Source: Streptomyces sp. ATexAB-D23
Lineage (GTDB): Bacteria; Actinomycetota; Actinomycetes; Streptomycetales; Streptomycetaceae
Direction: 5' to 3'
Length of the DNA: 64,000 nucleotides
Assembly: GCF_000373645.1 (NCBI RefSeq)
Contig: NZ_KB892005.1
Location: 142,341 to 206,340, forward strand
Shown in pieces: positions 26,481-34,627 of the stretch (position 1 is the stretch's first letter; each line of letters starts with the position of its first letter). Both the position numbers and the translations under genes were made by a program. The notes under the pieces were generated by a model. The model had not been told where the DNA came from, ran no database searches, and saw only the letters and a program-made list of their open reading frames with translations.

Positions 26481-27503
26481 GTGAACGCAACAGCTCCCAA
26501 GGACCCCCTCGACGCGAGGGACCGCCCCGCCCGGCTCACCGTCGGCGTGGTGGGGGCGGGCCGCGTCGGCCCCGCCCTGGCCGCGTCCCTGGCCCTCGCC
26601 GGACACCGCCCGGTCGCCGTGTCGGGGGTCTCCGACGCCTCGGTGCGCCGCGCCGCGGCCCTCCTGCCCGACGTCCCCCTCGTGACGCCCGCCGAGGTCC
26701 TCGCGCGCGCCGACCTCGTCCTGCTGACCGTCCCCGACGACGCCCTCCCCGGGCTCGTCGAGGGCCTCGCCGAGACCGGCGCGGTCCGGCCGGGCCAGCT
26801 CCTCGTCCACACCTCGGGGCGGTACGGGACGAAGGTGCTGGACCCCGCGCTGCGGGCCGGCGCCCTGCCGCTCGCGCTGCATCCGGCGATGACGTTCACC
26901 GGCACGTCCGTGGACGTCCAGCGGCTGGCCGGCTGCTCCTTCGGGGTCACCGCCCCCGAGCAGCTGAGGCTCGCCGCCGAGGCGCTGGTCATCGAGATGG
27001 GCGGCGAGCCGGAGTGGGTCGCGGAGGAGTCCCGTCCGCTCTACCACGCGGCGCTCGCCCTCGGCGCGAACCACCTGGTCACGCTGGTCGCCCAGTCGAT
27101 GGAGCTGCTGCGCACGGCCGGGGTCAGCGCCCCGGACCGGATGCTCGGCCCCCTGCTCGGCGCCGCTCTGGACAACGCCCTGCGCTCCGGCGACGCGGCG
27201 CTCACCGGCCCGGTCGCGCGCGGCGACGCCGGCACGGTCGCCGCGCACATCGGGGAGCTGCGCACCCACGCCCCGCAGACGGTCGCCGGATACGTGGCGA
27301 TGGCCCGCGCCACCGCCGACCGCGCCCTCGCCCACGGCCTGCTGAAGCCGGAGCTCGCCGAGGACCTGCTCGGCGTCCTGGCGGACGGCGGCGGAGCGGC
27401 GGGCGGTCGCGGCGGCCCGGGTGGTCCCGGCGGCCGTGGCGCCCCGGACGGCCCCGGCGGAGCGGACGGCAGTACCGGCACCGGACCGGAGGAGACCCGA
27501 TGA
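26481..27503 (+). CDS. Rossmann-like/DUF2520 NAD(P)-dependent oxidoreductase
   Basis: A 340-aa protein with an N-terminal dinucleotide fold (VGVVGAGRVGPALA) and a C-terminal DUF2520 helical domain (LHPAMTFTG onward). It is usually the first gene of the actinobacterial panC operon; a role in pantoate/pantothenate metabolism has been suggested by context, not by chemistry I can see. The last 40 residues are a low-complexity Gly/Pro tail. The start is GTG 26481 with GGAAGG 10 nt upstream; a -10-like TAGCAT (26422-26427) suggests a leadered promoter. The stop overlaps the panC ATG as ATGA. Confidence 0.82.
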   Translation: MNATAPKDPLDARDRPARLTVGVVGAGRVGPALAASLALAGHRPVAVSGVSDASVRRAAALLPDVPLVTPAEVLARADLVLLTVPDDALPGLVEGLAETGAVRPGQLLVHTSGRYGTKVLDPALRAGALPLALHPAMTFTGTSVDVQRLAGCSFGVTAPEQLRLAAEALVIEMGGEPEWVAEESRPLYHAALALGANHLVTLVAQSMELLRTAGVSAPDRMLGPLLGAALDNALRSGDAALTGPVARGDAGTVAAHIGELRTHAPQTVAGYVAMARATADRALAHGLLKPELAEDLLGVLADGGGAAGGRGGPGGPGGRGAPDGPGGADGSTGTGPEETR

Positions 27504-28513
27504 CCGCGTCCGTCTCCGCCCCGGCGCTGCTGGACACCGCCGCCGAACTGGACGCGTACGCCCCCGGCGGCAAGCGGGCCGTCGTCATGACGATGGGCGC
27601 CCTGCACGAGGGGCACGCGTCGCTGATCCGCGCCGCCCGCGCGCTCGCCGGCCCGGCCGGGCAGGTCGTCGTCACGGTCTTCGTCAACCCGCTCCAGTTC
27701 GGCGAGGCCGCCGACCTCGACCGCTACCCCCGCACGCTCGACGCCGACCTCGCCGTGGCCGGTGCGGCGGGCGCGGACGTGGTCTTCGCCCCGTCCGTCG
27801 ACGAGGTCTACCCGGGCGGCGAACCGCAGGTCCGGATCTCGGCGGGACCGATGGGGGAGCGCCTGGAGGGGGCCTCGCGCCCCGGCCACTTCGACGGCAT
27901 GCTCACCGTCGTCGCCAAGCTGCTCCACCTGACCCGGCCGGGCGTCGCGCTGTTCGGGCAGAAGGACGCCCAGCAGCTGGCGCTGATCCGGCGCATGGTG
28001 CGCGATCTGAACTTCCCCGTGGAGATCGCCGGAGTGGAGACGGCCCGGGAGCCCGACGGCCTCGCGCTCTCCAGCCGCAACCGCTTCCTCGACCCGCACG
28101 AGCGCCGTACCGCGCTCGCCCTGTCCCGGGCCCTGTTCGCCGCCCGTGACCGGCTCGCCGCGCAAGCGGCGCTGCACGCCCGCGCGCGGGCCACCGGGGC
28201 GACCGAGGACCGGGCCGCCGGGCTCAACCGGCTCGGCGAACCCCGCCTCGCGGCCGACGCCCAGGCGGTGGCCCGCGCCCGGCCGGACACCGGACCCGCC
28301 GTCGTGCGCGCCGCCGCCCACGCGGTCCTCCAGGAGGCGGCGGCCGCGAGCCCGCCGCTCGATCTGGACTACGTGGCGCTGGTGGACCCGGCCGACTTCA
28401 CCGAGATCCCCGACGACCGCACGGCGGGCGACGCGATCCTCGCCGTCGCCGCCCGGGTCGGCGCGACCCGGCTCATCGACAACATCCCCCTCACCCTCGG
28501 AGCCACCCCGTGA
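27500..28513 (+). CDS. panC: Pantothenate synthetase (pantoate-beta-alanine ligase)
   Basis: PanC joins D-pantoate and beta-alanine at the cost of ATP (AMP formed). The adenylyl-transfer motif MTMGALHEGHASLI is at 30-43, followed by TVFVNPLQFGEAADLDRYPR, KLLHLTRP and ALSSRNRFLDP. At 337 aa it is about 50 aa longer than the E. coli enzyme because of an Ala/Arg-rich insert near residues 228-265, so it may have acquired a disordered loop. It overlaps the upstream gene (ATGA) and nadB (GTGA), so all should be translated together. Confidence 0.94.
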   Translation: MTASVSAPALLDTAAELDAYAPGGKRAVVMTMGALHEGHASLIRAARALAGPAGQVVVTVFVNPLQFGEAADLDRYPRTLDADLAVAGAAGADVVFAPSVDEVYPGGEPQVRISAGPMGERLEGASRPGHFDGMLTVVAKLLHLTRPGVALFGQKDAQQLALIRRMVRDLNFPVEIAGVETAREPDGLALSSRNRFLDPHERRTALALSRALFAARDRLAAQAALHARARATGATEDRAAGLNRLGEPRLAADAQAVARARPDTGPAVVRAAAHAVLQEAAAASPPLDLDYVALVDPADFTEIPDDRTAGDAILAVAARVGATRLIDNIPLTLGATP

Positions 28514-30243
28514 CCGGAATACGGCTGACCGCCCCCGCACCCGGCTGGGCCATCGACGCGGACGTCGTGGTCGTCGGCTCCGGTGTCGCCGGCCTCACCA
28601 CCGCGCTGCGCTGCGCGGCGGCGGGCCTCGCCACCGTCGTCGTGACCAAGGCCCGACTGGACGACGGCTCGACGCGCTGGGCCCAGGGCGGGATCGCCGC
28701 CGCGCTCGGCGAGGGCGACACCCCCGAACAGCACTTGGACGACACCCTGGTCGCCGGCGCCGGCCTGTGCGACGAGGCGGCCGTGCGGACCCTGGTCACC
28801 GAGGGCCCGGACGCGGTGCGCCGGCTCATCGGGACCGGCGCCCACTTCGACACCGCCGACGACGGGTCCATCGCGCTGACCCGCGAGGGCGGCCACCACC
28901 GCCGCCGCATCGCCCACGCGGGCGGTGACGCGACCGGCGCCGAGATCTCCCGCGCCCTGGTCGAAGCGGTCCGCGAGGCCGCCCTGCACACCATCGAGAA
29001 CGCCCTCGTGCTCGACCTGCTCACCGACGCCGAAGGCCGTACCGCGGGCGTCACCCTGCACGTCATGGGCGAGGGCCAGCACGACGGAGTCGGCGCGGTC
29101 AACGCCCCGGCCGTGGTCCTGGCCACCGGCGGCATGGGCCAGGTCTTCTCCGCCACCACCAACCCCGCGGTCTCCACGGCCGACGGCGTGGCGCTGGCGC
29201 TGCGGGCCGGCGCGGAGGTCTCGGACCTGGAATTCGTCCAGTTCCACCCCACCGTCCTCTTCCTGGGCGCCGGCTCCGAGGGCCAGCAGCCCCTGGTCTC
29301 CGAGGCGGTACGGGGCGAGGGCGCCCACCTCGTGGACGCGCACGGCACGCGCTTCATGCTCGGACAGCACGAGCTGGCGGAGCTGGCCCCGCGCGACATC
29401 GTCGCCAAGGGCATCACCCGCCAGATGCAGCTGCACGGCACCGACCACATGTATCTGGACGCCCGCCACTTCGGGGCCGAGATGTGGGAGCAGCGTTTCC
29501 CGACCGTCCTGGCCGCCTGCCGGGCCCACGGCATCGACCCGGTCACCGAGCCGATCCCGGTGGCACCGGCCGCGCACCACGCCTCCGGCGGCGTCCGCAC
29601 CGACCTGCGGGGACGTACGACCGTGCCGGGGCTCTACGCCTGCGGCGAGGCCGCCTGCACCGGGGTGCACGGCGCGAACCGGCTGGCGTCCAACTCGCTG
29701 CTCGAAGGACTCGTCTTCGCCGAGCGCATCGCGGCGGACATCGTCACCGAGCGCCCCCGCGCGGGCGAGGCCGTCGACCGGGCGCCCGTGACCTCCCCGC
29801 TGCTGGCCCCCGAGACCCGGACCACGATCCAGCGCATCATGACGCGCGGCGCCGGAGTCCTGCGCTCCGCCCAGAGCCTCACCACGGCCGCCGACGAGCT
29901 GGAGGATCTGCACCGCAGCGCCTACCTGAAGGCCGGAGGGGACGAGCCCAAGACCGCGGAGCCCGGGGTCGAGGCCTGGGAGGCGACCAACCTGCTCCTG
30001 GTCTCCCGGGTCCTGGTCGCCGCCGCCCGGCAGCGCGAGGAGACCCGCGGCTGCCACTGGCGCGAGGACCGGCCCGAGCGCGACGACGAGCACTGGCGCC
30101 GCCACCTCGTCGTCCGGCTGACCTCCGACCGCAGCCTCGTCCTCCGTGGGACGGATACCGAGGCGTTCGGGCCCGTGGACGCGCCCGGGGCAGCAGACTG
30201 CGCAGCGACGAGCACCACCCACCCCACTCCCGAGGAGCCGTAA
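28510..30243 (+). CDS. nadB: L-aspartate oxidase
   Basis: NadB is an FAD enzyme that oxidises L-aspartate to iminoaspartate, the first step of de novo NAD synthesis. The FAD motif VVGSGVAG is at 21-28, the STRWAQGGIAAAL block and the C-terminal GANRLASNSLLEGLVF block are intact. The product is 577 aa. The GTG start overlaps the panC stop. Its usual partner nadA is not in this window, so iminoaspartate must be used by a NadA encoded elsewhere. Confidence 0.94.
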   Translation: MTGIRLTAPAPGWAIDADVVVVGSGVAGLTTALRCAAAGLATVVVTKARLDDGSTRWAQGGIAAALGEGDTPEQHLDDTLVAGAGLCDEAAVRTLVTEGPDAVRRLIGTGAHFDTADDGSIALTREGGHHRRRIAHAGGDATGAEISRALVEAVREAALHTIENALVLDLLTDAEGRTAGVTLHVMGEGQHDGVGAVNAPAVVLATGGMGQVFSATTNPAVSTADGVALALRAGAEVSDLEFVQFHPTVLFLGAGSEGQQPLVSEAVRGEGAHLVDAHGTRFMLGQHELAELAPRDIVAKGITRQMQLHGTDHMYLDARHFGAEMWEQRFPTVLAACRAHGIDPVTEPIPVAPAAHHASGGVRTDLRGRTTVPGLYACGEAACTGVHGANRLASNSLLEGLVFAERIAADIVTERPRAGEAVDRAPVTSPLLAPETRTTIQRIMTRGAGVLRSAQSLTTAADELEDLHRSAYLKAGGDEPKTAEPGVEAWEATNLLLVSRVLVAAARQREETRGCHWREDRPERDDEHWRRHLVVRLTSDRSLVLRGTDTEAFGPVDAPGAADCAATSTTHPTPEEP

Positions 30244-30245
30244 CC

Positions 30246-31277
30246 GTGAGCACGCCCGAAGAGAATCCGCGCCCCACGCCCGTGGACGTACCGCTGATCC
30301 AGATCGGCGCGCCCGCGTCTGCCGCGGACGGCTGCGGGGACGCCTGCGGCTGCGGCGGGGACGAGGACTACGAGGAGTGCGGCCTCGATCCCGCGCTCGC
30401 CCAGCTGCTGGCCGACGCGGGCCTGGACCCGATCCAGGTCGAGGACATCGCGCACCTGGCCATCGCGGAGGACCTGGACGGCGGGGTGGACGTCACGACC
30501 GTGGCCACGGTCGCCGAGGACGCCATGGCCACCGGTGACTTCACCGCCCGCGAGGCCGGTGTGGTGGCCGGTCTGCGGGTCGCCGAGGCGGTCCTGTCGA
30601 TCGTCTGCACGTCCGAGTTCGAGGTGGAGCGGCATGTCGAGGACGGCGACCGCGTCGTGCCCGGCCAGAAGCTGCTGACCGTCACCACCCGCACCCGCGA
30701 TCTCCTCACCGGCGAGCGCAGCGCCCTCAACCTGCTCTGCCGCCTCTCCGGCATCGCCACCGCGACCCGCGCCTGGGCCGACGCGCTGGAGGGCACGAAG
30801 GCCAAGGTCCGCGACACCCGCAAGACGACCCCGGGCCTGCGCGCCCTGGAGAAGTACGCGGTGCGCTGCGGCGGCGGCGTCAACCACCGGTTCTCGCTGT
30901 CCGACGCCGCGCTCGTCAAGGACAACCACGTCATCGCGGCGGGCGGGGTGGCCGAGGCGTTCAAGCGGGTGCGGGACGCGTTTCCGGACGTGCCGATCGA
31001 GGTCGAGGTCGACACGATGGAGCAGACCGCCGAGGTGCTGGACGCGGGCGCGGACCTGATCCTGCTGGACAACTTCACCCCCGCGCAGACGGCCGACGCG
31101 GTCGCGCTGGTCGCCGGGCGTGCGGTCCTGGAGTCCTCCGGACGGCTCACCCTCGACTCGGCCCGCGCCTACGCCGAGGCCGGGGTGGACTACCTGGCCG
31201 TCGGCGCGCTGACCCACTCGCCGTCGATCCTGGACATCGGCCTGGACTTCCGCGACACCGACGGGGCCGGCGCCTGA
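30246..31277 (+). CDS. nadC: Nicotinate-nucleotide pyrophosphorylase with Cys-rich N-terminal extension
   Basis: NadC turns quinolinate and PRPP into nicotinate mononucleotide. The core motifs EDLDGGVDVTT, LLCRLSGIATATRAW, VRDTRKTTPGLR and VKDNH are present. The 343-aa protein carries about 50 extra N-terminal residues with four cysteines (Cys30, Cys34, Cys36, Cys45 in a Gly-rich segment) that could bind a metal or FeS cluster or form disulfides. The GTG at 30246 follows the nadB stop by 2 nt, and the nadC stop overlaps the coaX ATG by one base (TGATG). Confidence 0.94.
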   Translation: MSTPEENPRPTPVDVPLIQIGAPASAADGCGDACGCGGDEDYEECGLDPALAQLLADAGLDPIQVEDIAHLAIAEDLDGGVDVTTVATVAEDAMATGDFTAREAGVVAGLRVAEAVLSIVCTSEFEVERHVEDGDRVVPGQKLLTVTTRTRDLLTGERSALNLLCRLSGIATATRAWADALEGTKAKVRDTRKTTPGLRALEKYAVRCGGGVNHRFSLSDAALVKDNHVIAAGGVAEAFKRVRDAFPDVPIEVEVDTMEQTAEVLDAGADLILLDNFTPAQTADAVALVAGRAVLESSGRLTLDSARAYAEAGVDYLAVGALTHSPSILDIGLDFRDTDGAGA

Positions 31278-32074
31278 TGCTGCTCACCATCGACGTCGGG
31301 AACACCCACACCGTCCTCGGCCTGTTCGACGGCGAGGAGATCGTCGAGCACTGGCGGATCTCCACCGACGCCCGCCGTACCGCCGACGAACTCGCGGTGC
31401 TGCTCCAGGGCCTGATGGGCATGCATCCGCTGCTCGGCATGGAGCTGGGCGACGGCATCGAGGGCATCGCGATCTGCTCCACGGTCCCGGCCGTCCTGCA
31501 CGAACTGCGCGAGGTGACCCGCCGCTACTACGGCGACGTCCCGGCGGTGCTGGTCGAGCCGGGCATCAAGACCGGGGTGCCGATCCTCATGGACAACCCG
31601 AAGGAGGTCGGCGCGGACCGCATCATCAACGCGGTCGCCGCCGTCGACCTGTACGGGGGCCCGGCGATCGTCGTGGACTTCGGTACGGCCACCACCTTCG
31701 ACGCGGTCTCCGCCCGGGGCGAGTACACCGGCGGCGTCATCGCGCCCGGCATCGAGATCTCGGTCGAGGCGCTCGGCGTCAAGGGCGCCCAGCTGCGCAA
31801 GATCGAGCTGGCCAGGCCGCGCAGCGTCATCGGCAAGAACACCGTCGAGGCCATGCAGGCGGGCATCATCTACGGCTTCGCCGGTCAGGTCGACGGGGTC
31901 GTGGCCCGGATGAAGAAGGAGCTGGCGGCCGACCCCGACGACGTCACCGTGATCGCGACGGGCGGCCTTGCTCCGATGGTGCTGAACGAGTCGTCCGCCA
32001 TCGACGAGCACGAGCCCTGGCTCACCCTCATCGGGCTGCGCCTGGTGTACGAGCGCAACGTGTCGCGCCTGTAG
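31277..32074 (+). CDS. coaX: Type III pantothenate kinase
   Basis: CoaX phosphorylates pantothenate, the committed step of CoA synthesis. The ASKHA phosphate-1 motif TIDVGNTHTVLGLFDG is at 4-19 and DFGTATTFDAV is the type III-specific block. The 265-aa length is typical. It is the last gene of the DUF2520-panC-nadB-nadC-coaX operon, placing pantothenate synthesis and its phosphorylation with NAD synthesis under one promoter. Confidence 0.94.
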   Translation: MLLTIDVGNTHTVLGLFDGEEIVEHWRISTDARRTADELAVLLQGLMGMHPLLGMELGDGIEGIAICSTVPAVLHELREVTRRYYGDVPAVLVEPGIKTGVPILMDNPKEVGADRIINAVAAVDLYGGPAIVVDFGTATTFDAVSARGEYTGGVIAPGIEISVEALGVKGAQLRKIELARPRSVIGKNTVEAMQAGIIYGFAGQVDGVVARMKKELAADPDDVTVIATGGLAPMVLNESSAIDEHEPWLTLIGLRLVYERNVSRL

Positions 32075-32182
32075 CGGTACGCGGTCCGACCGGCGGGTTC
32101 CCGCGCGGCGGCTCCCCGGGGCCGCCGCGCCACCGACGACCAGTTAAACGGATTTTGTCCCTTTAGCACGTATTGTCGCGTT

Positions 32183-32791
32183 ATGCCCACGCCCTACGGA
32201 TCACGCGGCGGTATGGCTTTCAGCGCGGACGAGCTGCGAGTGCTCCGACGCGCCCTCGCCTTCGCCCTGCACCCCGCGCCCCTGCCCGACGAGGATGTCC
32301 AGGACTGCCTGCGGCTTGCGGGCAGCGTGGACGAGGTGGTCGGCGAGGCCGGACGGCTGCGCGCCTTCCTGCTCGCCGACCTCGCCCGCTACCGCGACGC
32401 CCTGCCCGGCTCCCTCAGCGGCTACCTGGAGCTCCTCCAGGACGCCCTGGCCGCCGGCTACGACCCCCGCCCCGAGGACTTGGCCGCGCTGCGCGCCCTG
32501 CGCGGCGGCCGCCTGGCCGGCGCGCTCCTGGAGCGCTGCCAGGTGATCGCGGAGCGCTCGGTGCGCGCCCGGCTCGCAGGACGGGCCGTGTCCGCGACGG
32601 CTCCCGCGCCCCGCGGCCGGCTGCTCGCGCTGCCCGGCGGGCGCGCCGCGGAGCCGGACAAGCCCAAGACCCCGCCGGCGCCGGTGCCGGCCCGCCCGGT
32701 TCCGCCCTCCGAGCGTCCGGCGCCGAAGCCCTCGGAGGTCTTCCCGCCCCGCCGGCCCGTCCCCAAGCCCGCACAGCGCGCCGCGGGGTAG
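32183..32791 (+). CDS. Conserved Streptomyces protein of unknown function
   Basis: A 202-aa protein I cannot assign. The first 130 residues are helical and leucine/alanine-rich (FSADELRVLRRALAFALHP onward); the C-terminal 60 residues are Pro/Lys/Arg-rich and probably disordered. There is no signal peptide or membrane segment. The ATG at 32183 has TATTGT (32171-32176) 6 nt upstream and no Shine-Dalgarno sequence, so it looks leaderless. It sits between coaX and a 59-aa membrane protein. Confidence 0.7.
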   Translation: MPTPYGSRGGMAFSADELRVLRRALAFALHPAPLPDEDVQDCLRLAGSVDEVVGEAGRLRAFLLADLARYRDALPGSLSGYLELLQDALAAGYDPRPEDLAALRALRGGRLAGALLERCQVIAERSVRARLAGRAVSATAPAPRGRLLALPGGRAAEPDKPKTPPAPVPARPVPPSERPAPKPSEVFPPRRPVPKPAQRAAG

Positions 32792-32834
32792 GGCCTCCGG
32801 CGGGGTCCCGCGGGGGCTCGCTACTCTGGACGCC

Positions 32835-33014
32835 ATGGACTACGTATCCGCGCTCGTGCCCCCCGTGGTGATGGCCGTCTTCTTCATCGGCCTGGTCGTG
32901 ACGATCGTCAAGAGCCAGGGCGGCCCCAACAAGGCCAAGGAGGACGCGGCCGTGGACGCGGCGCTCAGCCGCGCCGACTCGGCGCAGCGGACCCCGCGGA
33001 CCGAAGGGGCCTGA
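32835..33014 (+). CDS. Small single-pass membrane protein (59 aa)
   Basis: A short gene reading MDYVSALVPPVVMAVFF at the start. It has one membrane helix (about 8-27), a short basic/polar stretch VKSQGGPNKAKED, and a charged tail. TACTCT (32822-32827) ends 7 nt before the ATG and there is no Shine-Dalgarno sequence: a leaderless start. A Rho-independent terminator follows at 33052. I recall near-identical small proteins at this place in other Streptomyces; function unknown. Confidence 0.75.
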   Translation: MDYVSALVPPVVMAVFFIGLVVTIVKSQGGPNKAKEDAAVDAALSRADSAQRTPRTEGA

Positions 33015-33051
33015 CCGCCCCAGAAGCCGCGCACGGCGCGCATCCCGTACG

Positions 33052-33088
33052 AAGGGCGTACGGCTCCCGAGGAGCTGTACGCCCTTTT
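33052..33088 (+). terminator. Rho-independent terminator after the small membrane protein gene
   Basis: AAGGGCGTACGGCTC (33052-33066) pairs with GAGCTGTACGCCCTT (33072-33086), 15 bp with one G-U wobble, and is followed by TT and a T-rich stretch. It is one of the few hairpins here with a T-tract. Confidence 0.8.
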
Positions 33089-33137
33089 GTTGTGTATATA
33101 ACTACGCATTCCAGACATATAGCACTAAGGTGACGCT

Positions 33138-33581
33138 GTGCCCCGTCAATTGGGAGAGCTGGAAGACGCCGTGATGACACGGGTCTGGGAATGGAACCGT
33201 CCGGTCACTGTGCGGGAAGTCCTGGAGGACCTTCAGCAGGAGCGGTCCATCGCCTACACGACCGTCATGACGGTAATGGACAATCTCCATCAGAAGGGCT
33301 GGGTCCGCCGCGAAGTGGAGGGCCGCGCATATCGATATACGGCCGTCTCGACCCGCGCCGCATACGCGGCCGCCCTGATGAACGAAGCCTGGTCGCGCAG
33401 CGACAACCCGGCGGCCGCGCTCGTCGCCTTCTTCGGGATGATGTCGGCCGAGCAGCGCGAGGCTCTGCGGGACGCGATGCGGATCGTTCTGCCCACTCTT
33501 CCCGAGGACGGGACGCCGCCGGCCGAAGCCGGGGAAGCCGGTGAAGCGGTCGATGACCCGGAGCCCGAGACCGGGCGATAG
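33138..33581 (+). CDS. BlaI/MecI/CopY-family transcriptional repressor
   Basis: A 147-aa penicillinase-repressor-type winged helix: MPRQLGELEDAVMTRVWEWN, then VTVREVLEDL and the recognition region IAYTTVMTVMDNLHQKGWV. BlaI-type repressors bind dyads upstream of their targets and are released by proteolysis by BlaR1-type sensors; no BlaR1 partner is adjacent, so the inducer is unknown. The C-terminus is acidic. The upstream region (33088-33130) is unusually AT-rich and may hold its own operator. The GTG start has AAGG 9 nt upstream. Its TAG stop is part of the -10 box of the next gene. Confidence 0.85.
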   Translation: MPRQLGELEDAVMTRVWEWNRPVTVREVLEDLQQERSIAYTTVMTVMDNLHQKGWVRREVEGRAYRYTAVSTRAAYAAALMNEAWSRSDNPAAALVAFFGMMSAEQREALRDAMRIVLPTLPEDGTPPAEAGEAGEAVDDPEPETGR

Positions 33582-33590
33582 CGTCTACGT

Positions 33591-34148
33591 ATGTCCTCAG
33601 AGCTTCCGCAAACCGATTTCCGCACCGTACCGTCTGCTATAAACGTGGCCATCACCGTCCGGCGCGCACGCACGAGCGATGTGCCCGCCGTCCGGCGTCT
33701 CCTCGACGGGTACGTGCGGGAAGGCATCCTCCTCGACAAAGCCACGGTGACGCTTTACGAGGACATCCAGGAGTTCTGGATCGCCGAACGCGACGAGGAC
33801 GCCCGGGTCATCGGCTGCGGAGCACTGCACGTGATGTGGGAAGACCTCGCCGAAGTACGCACTCTCGCCGTCGATCACAGTCTCAAGGGCGTCGGAGTGG
33901 GGCATCAAGTACTGGACAAGTTGTTGCAGACCGCCCGCTGGCTCGGCGTCCGACGGGTTTTCTGCCTCACCTTCGAAGTCGACTTCTTCACGAAGCACGG
34001 CTTCGTGGAGATCGGAGAGACACCGGTCGACGGAGATGTCTACAGCGAGCTGCTGCGTTCCTATGACGAGGGAGTCGCGGAGTTCCTGGGTCTCGAACGA
34101 GTGAAGCCGAACACCTTGGGCAACAGCCGGATGCTTCTGCACCTGTGA
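33591..34148 (+). CDS. GNAT acetyltransferase, short ArgA (amino-acid N-acetyltransferase) type
   Basis: A 185-aa GNAT protein with the acetyl-CoA loop region VRTLAVDHSLKGVGVGHQVLD and a C-terminal NSRMLL typical of the stand-alone 'short ArgA' N-acetylglutamate synthases of actinobacteria. If so, it makes N-acetylglutamate for arginine synthesis. The ATG at 33591 lies 6 nt after TAGCGT (33579-33584), which overlaps the stop codon of the repressor gene; a leaderless transcript is likely. No arginine genes are adjacent. Confidence 0.75.
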   Translation: MSSELPQTDFRTVPSAINVAITVRRARTSDVPAVRRLLDGYVREGILLDKATVTLYEDIQEFWIAERDEDARVIGCGALHVMWEDLAEVRTLAVDHSLKGVGVGHQVLDKLLQTARWLGVRRVFCLTFEVDFFTKHGFVEIGETPVDGDVYSELLRSYDEGVAEFLGLERVKPNTLGNSRMLLHL

Positions 34149-34232
34149 CCGCGGGAAGAAGGCGAGCCCTATGTCCGAATCGCGCATGTTTCCCGTCCAC
34201 TTGAGCTGCTGAACCTCTCCCGAGGGTTTGTG

Positions 34233-34246
34233 TTTTCCGGGGAAAA
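34233..34246. promoter_or_regulatory. Palindrome in the lsr2 upstream region
   Basis: TTTTCC-GG-GGAAAA is a perfect inverted repeat 46 nt before the lsr2 start, in a locally AT-richer region. It could be an autoregulatory site or part of the promoter. Confidence 0.35.
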
Positions 34247-34291
34247 GCGGTTTCCTTTCCGCGTACTCCATTTTCGATGAAAGGAAATCCG

Positions 34292-34627
34292 GTGGCACAG
34301 AAGGTTCAGGTCCTTCTTGTTGACGACCTCGACGGTGGCGAGGCGGACGAGACGGTGACGTTCGCGCTGGATGGCAAGACGTACGAGATCGACCTCACCA
34401 CCAGCAACGCGGACAAGCTGCGTTCCCTTCTTGAGCCCTACGCCAAGAACGGCCGTCGCACGGGTGGCCGTGCGACGTCGGGTCGCGGCAAGGGCCGGGC
34501 GGTCTCCGGCGGCAACAAGGACACCGCCGAGATCCGTAAGTGGGCCCGCGAGAACGGCCACAGTGTGAATGACCGCGGCCGCGTTCCCGCGGAGATCCGT
34601 GAGGCCTACGAGAAGGCCAACGGCTGA
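34292..34627 (+). CDS. lsr2: Nucleoid-associated protein Lsr2
   Basis: Lsr2 is the actinobacterial H-NS-like protein that coats AT-rich DNA and silences horizontally acquired and specialised-metabolite genes. The N-terminal beta/helix dimerisation domain (VQVLLVDDLDGGEADETV) and the C-terminal DNA-binding domain with RKWARENGHSVNDRGRVP (RGR AT-hook-like loop) are complete; the product is 111 aa. GTG 34292 is chosen because AAGGA (34281-34285) lies 6 nt upstream. Its last 22 nt overlap the convergent gene at 34606. Confidence 0.95.
   Translation: MAQKVQVLLVDDLDGGEADETVTFALDGKTYEIDLTTSNADKLRSLLEPYAKNGRRTGGRATSGRGKGRAVSGGNKDTAEIRKWARENGHSVNDRGRVPAEIREAYEKANG

Noticed and set aside
28510..31277. 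nad operon broken by loss of nadA
   Set aside because: nadB and nadC are intact and overlap cleanly with their neighbours; nadA is simply encoded elsewhere.
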